10,941 nucleotides of DNA. Source: Nitrosopumilales archaeon CG15_BIG_FIL_POST_REV_8_21_14_020_37_12 (GTDB lineage Archaea; Thermoproteota; Nitrososphaeria; Nitrososphaerales; Nitrosopumilaceae). The position numbers and the translations under genes are program-made. Location of the stretch: positions 1 through 10,941 of the forward strand of contig PFFZ01000040.1 in the NCBI GenBank assembly GCA_002781805.1, written 5' to 3'. Under the pieces are notes generated by a model, which saw nothing but the letters and a program-made list of their open reading frames with translations, was not told the DNA's origin and made no database searches. Of the stretch, positions 7,501-10,941 are shown one piece after another (the stretch's first letter is position 1; each line of letters starts with the position of its first letter).

Positions 7501-8031
7501 AATTCCTTAGAAGAGGAACGAAATTCAATTGTTAAATTTATTGAGGATATAGAAAAAGACAAACGCCAAACCTTCCTTGATGCATTTGATAAAGTCGATA
7601 AAGAAATTCGTTTGATATTTAACAAAATGACTGGTGGTAATGCTTGGCTTGAATTACAAAACGAAGATGATATTTTCAATTCTGGAATATCATATCTGAT
7701 TCAATTTCCAAACAAGCCTAAAAGGGAATCCACTTCAATCAGTGGAGGAGAAAAAACTTTGGCGGCAATTGTCTTTGTGCTTGCACTTCAAAAACTAAAG
7801 CCTTCCCCATTCTATCTATTTGATGAAGTCGATGCCCATCTTGATGCTCCAAACTCTGAAAAACTATCCAAAATACTTGAAGAAAGATCAAAAGAAAGTC
7901 AATTCATAATGGTGTCATTAAAAGACTCTGTAGTCCAAAAGGCAAAGCTGATTTACGGAGTATATCCAAAAAATGGGGTATCACATGTTGTTACATACAA
8001 AGATAAACGAGCTCCTTCAGTAAAGGCTTAG
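4510..8031 (+). CDS. smc: chromosome segregation/condensation ATPase SMC
   Basis: A complete SMC protein of 1173 residues, the usual length. The N-terminal ATPase half has Walker A GPNGSGKSN (33-41) followed by ILDAIIFAMGENKPKVMR, and the Q-loop region LNAVQQGTVTRI near 140-150. Two long Lys/Glu/Ser-rich coiled-coil arms (about 170-505 and 665-1000) flank a hinge at about 510-665 that includes LGIVGLVYEMI and the Gly-rich EAKGGAVII. The C-terminal half has the ABC signature SGGEK (from Ser1078) and Walker B LFDEVDAHLD with catalytic Glu1106. Two heads dimerise around ATP to form DNA-entrapping rings that extrude loops for chromosome organisation. The start is TTG, the codon giving the conserved MVHVKKVEIFGFKSFGFKNT beginning; there is no in-frame ATG just upstream and no Shine-Dalgarno sequence. 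No kleisin (scpA/scpB) gene is visible next to it. Its TAG stop overlaps the stop of the convergent ABC ATPase gene. Confidence 0.97.
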   Translation: MVHVKKVEIFGFKSFGFKNTTVNFEPGLVSISGPNGSGKSNILDAIIFAMGENKPKVMRVDKLRSLIHDIEGNRRGPRMARSSVHFDNSDRKIPVDSDTVEITREMDENGENTYYLNKKQTNRSHILDLLDMANAGLGQLNAVQQGTVTRISEFTSEEKRKTIEDLIGLSYFDEKKTEAVKQLDEADRRLEIALAKMGEIKKRIDELEEERNQKLRHDILERELNRYKAIAAANKLKVVTGQKDAKEITLSEISSEIKKFGDERSILRDEIAQLESEKSSLMAQANDYSQAKAAIDSELSAAMEQYEIDNSSIVASKKRIQIIDARIPEIKSELDSIDSNRSEIESKIQEIKQSIDQTESKKKKVNDDLNLIDSERTKILNEQSIAASKKSEIDSKIKSLSTQLNDAKLKLSKVENEKQESESKIVFNASKLSELELDIEKLSALKVRLESMINNHNATIKELKTRIEKLNLKKSRIIHDLEELDLILEKSSKAAAQYETKIKTVKGIMHEDYTVAKLKEDAEKLGIVGLVYEMISWDKQFERAILAVSSDWIKAIVVQDFATLLGIAEVARSKNLPKLKIIPLDAIPKFKLNLPDDRGVVGVLSDYVKCSDDFAALKTFLFGNVVLAETRDAAHKLSKLGYKAVTVDGEYFEAKGGAVIIDINSKISKLTKIISMSTDIDGLLQSISLLKKYVLKKKHSLKKIDDSIQSYAQRLSMSEKGLASTDENYSNLKSRILSATNMKEQLSSRISELEQKNKSLLVEISTHESHIESLHERIAIVEENYASGEQARIANELSRINVKKSEIEMQYTAIMNEYREKSSNLTSLQTEDNRAKSHAKSLQEEELSLIDQREELQNKINSLEKEKDIKRESLEKLREREQELISTSGSSIGQLKEFDDKLKVLTENERKLSNQINSLERQSDSLNRDLRDLIESESKLQHILSAFGFNKNMDTFDVEPIVQGLTTELNSLNALNAKAPETYLEVSYGYRSMSTRKNSLEEERNSIVKFIEDIEKDKRQTFLDAFDKVDKEIRLIFNKMTGGNAWLELQNEDDIFNSGISYLIQFPNKPKRESTSISGGEKTLAAIVFVLALQKLKPSPFYLFDEVDAHLDAPNSEKLSKILEERSKESQFIMVSLKDSVVQKAKLIYGVYPKNGVSHVVTYKDKRAPSVKA

Positions 8032-8993
8032 TTAAATTCAACATAACACGCAACAAAGTGCTTTGAGTTTTTCTCTTCTAGATCTGGCTCGATTCTACAT
8101 TTGTCTATGACATAAGGGCACCTTGATTGAAATCTACATCCTTCGCTAGTGGCCAAATCTGGAGGTTCCTTGATTCTTATCTTTTTTATTTTGTCTAGAT
8201 TGTCTGGATCAGGCTCTGAAATGGCATCAATCAACGCCTGAGTGTATGGATGTTTTGGTTTTAGTAGTACCTCATCAATTGGTCCCATCTCAACAATTCT
8301 TCCTAAATACAGAATTGCTATCCTTTGCCCAAAGTATCTGGCAGTGGCCAAATCATGAGTGATGTAGATAAACGAAATACCGTACTTCCTTTGGAGTTCT
8401 TTCATCAGTTCCAACATTTCTGCCCTTATTGAGACATCTAACATTGAAACAGGCTCATCTGCAAGTATGATTTTTGGTTTTATTGAAAGTGCCCTTGCTA
8501 ATACTACTCTTTGTCTTTGACCCCCAGATAACATGTGGGGGAACTTGTTCATGATTTCATTGACTGGTTCTAATTTTACTTCCTTTAGTACTTCTACGAG
8601 TCTATTTTCTCTATCTTTTTTTGTTCCTATGTTGTGAATTTCTAATGGTTCTAGCACAATATCTCTGATCTTCATTTGTGGGTTTATCGAATCATACGGA
8701 TCTTGTTGGATCATCTGGCAATTCATTCTGATTCTTGATATGCTCTTGGGTTCGTCCTTAATCTCTTGGCCCTCAAAAATAATCTTGCCTGAATCTGAAT
8801 CCAGTGATTTTAAAATTAATTTGGCAATTGTTGATTTGCCAGAGCCTGATTCTCCAGCTAAAACAAAAACCTCTCCTCTTGTTATGGAAAACGTAACATC
8901 ATCTGTTGCTTTGACTGATGTGGTATGTGATCCGAATATGCTCTTTTTTACAAATGATTTACTCAAATGCTCCACTCTCAAGATATCATCCAT
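8028..8993 (-). CDS. oligopeptide/dipeptide-type ABC transporter ATP-binding protein (OppF/DppF family)
   Basis: A 321-residue ATPase that would power peptide or nickel-type import at the inner face of the membrane. It has Walker A GESGSGKST (47-55), Q-loop IQQDP (Gln97), signature LSGGQRQR (155-162), Walker B IILADE with Glu180, and H-loop His213 in ITHDL. The C-terminal oligo_HPY extension follows (KPKHPYTQALIDAI near 245-258). It ends with four cysteines, Cys286, Cys292, Cys299 and Cys316, in the C-x5-C-x6-C-x16-C pattern of this subfamily, which may hold an Fe-S cluster. I chose ATG 8993 because the family begins with a strand like ILRVEHLSKSF. The upstream in-frame extension to 9059 is hydrophobic and crosses the apparent promoter (GATATAG, about 24 nt upstream). 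No permease or binding-protein gene is beside it: one neighbour is convergent smc, the other divergent egtD. Confidence 0.93.
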   Translation of the reverse strand: MDDILRVEHLSKSFVKKSIFGSHTTSVKATDDVTFSITRGEVFVLAGESGSGKSTIAKLILKSLDSDSGKIIFEGQEIKDEPKSISRIRMNCQMIQQDPYDSINPQMKIRDIVLEPLEIHNIGTKKDRENRLVEVLKEVKLEPVNEIMNKFPHMLSGGQRQRVVLARALSIKPKIILADEPVSMLDVSIRAEMLELMKELQRKYGISFIYITHDLATARYFGQRIAILYLGRIVEMGPIDEVLLKPKHPYTQALIDAISEPDPDNLDKIKKIRIKEPPDLATSEGCRFQSRCPYVIDKCRIEPDLEEKNSKHFVACYVEFN

Positions 8994-9013
8994 GTTTAAA
9001 CAAAAACATGCAA

Positions 9014-9020
9014 CTATATC
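9014..9020 (-). promoter_or_regulatory. TATA-like box for the ABC ATPase gene
   Basis: GATATAG on the minus strand is centred about 24 nt upstream of the ATG at 8993, consistent with a leaderless transcript. A second AT-rich element, ATAATTC (9023-9029, minus), is about 33 nt upstream and is an alternative. Assigned by eye. Confidence 0.4.
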
Positions 9021-9057
9021 AAGAATTATGATGAGTAGAAGGAATCTGGAATAAGAC

Positions 9058-9064
9058 ATTTAAG
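9058..9064 (+). promoter_or_regulatory. TATA-like box for egtD
   Basis: ATTTAAG is centred about 26-27 nt upstream of the TTG at 9088, which predicts a transcript whose first codon is that TTG. It lies about 45 bp from the oppositely directed box of the ABC ATPase gene. No Shine-Dalgarno sequence precedes the TTG. Confidence 0.5.
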
Positions 9065-9087
9065 TCCAGAAAATTTTATTTCAATAT

Positions 9088-10110
9088 TTGATTGAAACAG
9101 TACAAAATGATCTAAATTACAAGAAATATGTGGTCAATTCACGACTACAATATTTCAAGCCTCATTCTACAAAAATTGAAAAGACTTTTGCTGAAGAGAT
9201 TTCTTCTAGTCTGAATTCTGATTCTAAATACATAAACCCTAAATTCTTTTATGACAAAAAAGGTTCTGAACTATTTGAAAAAATTTGTTTGCTGGACGAG
9301 TACTATCCTACCAGGGCAGAAATTTCAATTCTTAAGAAAATGCAAAGTGAATTGCCCTTGTTTCTTGACGATTATTTTCGTTTAGTGGAACTGGGCAGCG
9401 GGTCTGCAGTTAAAACAAGGCTGATTCTAGACTTGTTTGATAAACTCTATGACAAAATAGAATACTTTCCAATAGACATTTCTGAAATTTTAACTGAAAG
9501 TTCTGAACTGCTTTTAAAAGACTATGAAAAACTCTCAATCACCGGAATCATTGATACTTATGAGGGCGGGATAGAATTTGTTGAAAATTTTGATGAAAAA
9601 AGGAATCTTATTCTTTTCTTGGGCTCTAGTTATGGTAACTTTTCTCCGTCTGCTGGAAAAGAGTTCTTGGAGAAAATCAACTCTACTATGAAAAATAATG
9701 ATCTCTTCTTAATCGGACTTGATTTAGTTAAGGACAAAGATGTCTTGGAAAATGCGTATAATGACTCTAAAGGCATTACTGCTAGATTCAACCTAAATGT
9801 ACTGTCCAGAATTAATGATGAATTAGATGCTGATTTTAATTTAAATAATTTTGTGCACAGTGCAGTTTACAATCAAAAGGAGCAGCGAATTGAGATGTAT
9901 TTAAAATCACTTGTAACTCAGTCTGTAATTATTTCAAAATCTAACCTCTTGTTACATTTGCACAGGGACGAGTTGATTCTTACGGAATACTCTTACAAAT
10001 ACAAATTGGACCAAATTAAAGGACTGATGAAAAGTGCTGGATTTGAAATAAAGCGGATTTGGTTAGATGATAAAAATCTCTTTTCCTTAACTTTGGCATC
10101 TAAAAAATAA
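9088..10110 (+). CDS. egtD: L-histidine N-alpha-methyltransferase EgtD (hercynine synthase)
   Basis: The enzyme trimethylates the alpha-amino group of histidine with three S-adenosylmethionine molecules, giving hercynine, the first step of ergothioneine synthesis. The 340 residues slightly exceed the usual about 320. Motifs in order are PKFFYDKKGSELFEKI and LLDEYYPTRAEISIL, the family's N-terminal signature; the SAM-binding loop ELGSGS (Glu101 to Ser106); LGSSYGN with Asn184, matching the substrate-binding Asn of mycobacterial EgtD; AYNDSKGITARFNLNVL and NDELDADF; and TEYSYKY with Glu300 and Ser302, matching the Glu/Ser pair that recognises the histidine imidazole. These residues favour histidine as substrate. 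The start is TTG, supported by a TATA-like box 26-27 nt upstream; GTG at 9130 is an alternative that would remove 14 poorly conserved residues. It converges on the egtB-like gene with 2 bp between stops. Confidence 0.93.
   Translation: MIETVQNDLNYKKYVVNSRLQYFKPHSTKIEKTFAEEISSSLNSDSKYINPKFFYDKKGSELFEKICLLDEYYPTRAEISILKKMQSELPLFLDDYFRLVELGSGSAVKTRLILDLFDKLYDKIEYFPIDISEILTESSELLLKDYEKLSITGIIDTYEGGIEFVENFDEKRNLILFLGSSYGNFSPSAGKEFLEKINSTMKNNDLFLIGLDLVKDKDVLENAYNDSKGITARFNLNVLSRINDELDADFNLNNFVHSAVYNQKEQRIEMYLKSLVTQSVIISKSNLLLHLHRDELILTEYSYKYKLDQIKGLMKSAGFEIKRIWLDDKNLFSLTLASKK
10102..10107 (-). terminator. T-tract terminator candidate for the egtB-like gene
   Basis: Six consecutive T on the minus strand begin 6 nt beyond the stop codon of the egtB-like gene, inside the last codons of egtD (which encode Lys-Lys on the plus strand). 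On the plus strand only TTTT (10111-10114) follows the egtD stop. A T-tract is the main element of archaeal termination; the call rests on position and composition alone. Confidence 0.35.
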
Positions 10111-10112
10111 TT

Positions 10113-10941
10113 TTATAGATCTTCGGCACATCTAAACCCTGAAAATAACCATCTTTCGTCCAGTCTGAAAAAGTTTCTATAACTTCCCCTGATGGACATT
10201 TGTGGTGTACCAAAAGAACCTCCTCGCAAAACCTTTTGATTTGTGAACCATTTATCATTATATTCGTCAAATCCCGTTTTAAAGCCTGGATATCCTGTAA
10301 ACTCTGATGACGTCCATTCCCATACATCTCCAATCATTTGATGACATCCTAAATGGCTCTTGCCATTTGGGTATGTACCAATCTCCGCACATTTCCAATT
10401 GTATGATTCCAATAAATTGCAATTTTCTTTAGACGGGCTGTCGTTTCCCCACGGGAAAACTGTCTTTACTTGTTTTTCTTCATTCCAGCACGCAGCTTTT
10501 TCCCATTCTGCTTCAGTTGGCAATCTTTTGCCTGCCCACTTGCAATATGCGTCTGCTTCGTAGAAACTTACATGACATACTGGCTCTTTTGGATTGATGT
10601 CTCTGATTCCAATGAAATCACGCACTTTCCATTTCCCATCTACTTTTTCCCAATACATTGGGCATTTCCACTCATTTTTCTTCACTTTCTCCCATCCATC
10701 AGAAAGCCAAAATTTGTAATTCTCATACCCTCCGTCATTCATAAATTCCAAATATTCTTCATTGGTTACCGGAAATGCATCTATTCTGAAATCATTTAGG
10801 TATACTTTGTGCTCAGGCAATTCTATGTCGTAACAAAAATCGTCTCCGTTGTACCCTAGAGTGAACAGTCCTCCTTTAACAATAATTGATTTTTTTTCAA
10901 CTGGTAAGGTAACAGGTGTTTTGTTTTTTTGCACTGGTCTG
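10113..10941 (-). CDS. egtB: EgtB-like hercynine sulfoxide synthase, C-terminal FGE-sulfatase domain (5' end outside window)
   Basis: EgtB is a non-haem iron enzyme that joins a thiol (gamma-glutamylcysteine or cysteine) to hercynine with O2, forming the sulfoxide precursor of ergothioneine. At least 275 residues are visible, covering the formylglycine-generating-enzyme-like domain: VKGGLFTLG, ELPEHKVYLNDFRIDAFPVTN, PVCHVSFYEADAYCKWAGKR followed by LPTEAEWEKA, FPWGND, GDVWEWTSSEFTGYPGF, KVLRGGSFGTP and SGFRCAEDL at the C terminus. This order, especially the aromatic WEWTSSEFTGYPGF block, is that of EgtB rather than a generic sulfatase modifier. The frame stays open to the last base, and the GTG at 10934 sits in coding context (Arg-Pro before it), so it is probably an internal Val. 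Full-length EgtB is about 430 residues, with an N-terminal DinB-like domain holding the iron-binding histidines, which would lie beyond the edge. Convergence with egtD supports the role. Confidence 0.87.
   Translation of the reverse strand, partial: RPVQKNKTPVTLPVEKKSIIVKGGLFTLGYNGDDFCYDIELPEHKVYLNDFRIDAFPVTNEEYLEFMNDGGYENYKFWLSDGWEKVKKNEWKCPMYWEKVDGKWKVRDFIGIRDINPKEPVCHVSFYEADAYCKWAGKRLPTEAEWEKAACWNEEKQVKTVFPWGNDSPSKENCNLLESYNWKCAEIGTYPNGKSHLGCHQMIGDVWEWTSSEFTGYPGFKTGFDEYNDKWFTNQKVLRGGSFGTPQMSIRGSYRNFFRLDERWLFSGFRCAEDL

Noticed and set aside
8011..8027. Small hairpin (CCTT-CAGTA-AAGG) just before the smc stop as a bidirectional terminator
   Set aside because: Only four pairs, inside coding sequence, and not followed closely by a T-tract on either strand.
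8994..9059. Upstream in-frame extension of the ABC ATPase (22 hydrophobic residues), which could be read as a membrane anchor or signal peptide
   Set aside because: The family begins near the ATG at 8993, the extension contains the likely promoter, and a cytoplasmic ATPase would not carry a signal peptide.
10100..10333. Second open frame on the minus strand overlapping the egtB-like gene (77 codons)
   Set aside because: It is out of frame with the clear FGE-domain homology, and its product resembles no family I know.
10934..10941. GTG at 10934 as the true start of a short stand-alone FGE-domain protein
   Set aside because: The frame remains open to the window edge with Arg-Pro codons before it, and EgtB normally has an N-terminal DinB-like domain, so truncation by the window is more likely.
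1..10941. tRNA, rRNA, CRISPR array, transposase or integration site
   Set aside because: No cloverleaf-like sequence, repeat-spacer pattern, terminal inverted repeats or transposase motifs were seen, and nearly all of the window is accounted for by nine ordinary genes.

Overview
The window looks like a piece of an ammonia-oxidising archaeal chromosome (Nitrososphaeria/Thaumarchaeota, most like Nitrosopumilus and relatives). The reasons are strong AT-richness; archaeal housekeeping genes (deoxyhypusine synthase, a PAC2 proteasome-assembly-type protein, an archaeal-style SMC); starts without Shine-Dalgarno sequences; and TATA-like boxes about 24-29 nt from several start codons, as expected for leaderless archaeal mRNAs. 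The genus is inferred from protein resemblance only; no rRNA or tRNA gene is present to confirm it.

Layout. Positions 29-2393 hold three minus-strand genes read leftward: deoxyhypusine synthase, then a PAC2-family protein ending in a proteasome-docking-type HbYX tail, then a LysE-family exporter. A divergent promoter region (about 2394-2493) separates them from plus-strand inositol-3-phosphate synthase (2494-3588), which converges on a nitrilase-superfamily amidohydrolase (3591-4328, minus). A 181-bp divergent region leads to a full-length SMC ATPase (4510-8031, plus), whose stop codon overlaps that of an oligopeptide-type ABC ATPase (8028-8993, minus). A second compact divergent promoter region leads to EgtD, the histidine N-alpha-trimethyltransferase (9088-10110, plus), which converges with a 2-bp gap on the C-terminal part of an EgtB-like sulfoxide synthase (10113 to the window end, minus, cut by the edge).

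How the genes work together. EgtD and EgtB catalyse consecutive core steps of ergothioneine synthesis (histidine to hercynine to a hercynyl-cysteine sulfoxide), so the right end is an ergothioneine locus with its two core genes face to face rather than in an operon. The left-hand genes concern translation-factor modification (hypusine on aIF5A) and proteasome function; SMC serves chromosome organisation; Ino1 makes the inositol headgroup precursor for lipids or solutes. The ABC ATPase has no permease or binding-protein gene beside it.

Most notable: the archaeal ergothioneine pair with altered presumed substrate-binding residues in EgtB; the HbYX tail of the PAC2 protein; two divergent promoter regions of near-identical geometry with leaderless starts; three convergent gene pairs whose stops lie within 2 bp of each other or overlap; and a 9-codon upstream ORF across the SMC start. 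I saw no mobile element, CRISPR array or RNA gene, and no wholly unknown multigene system.
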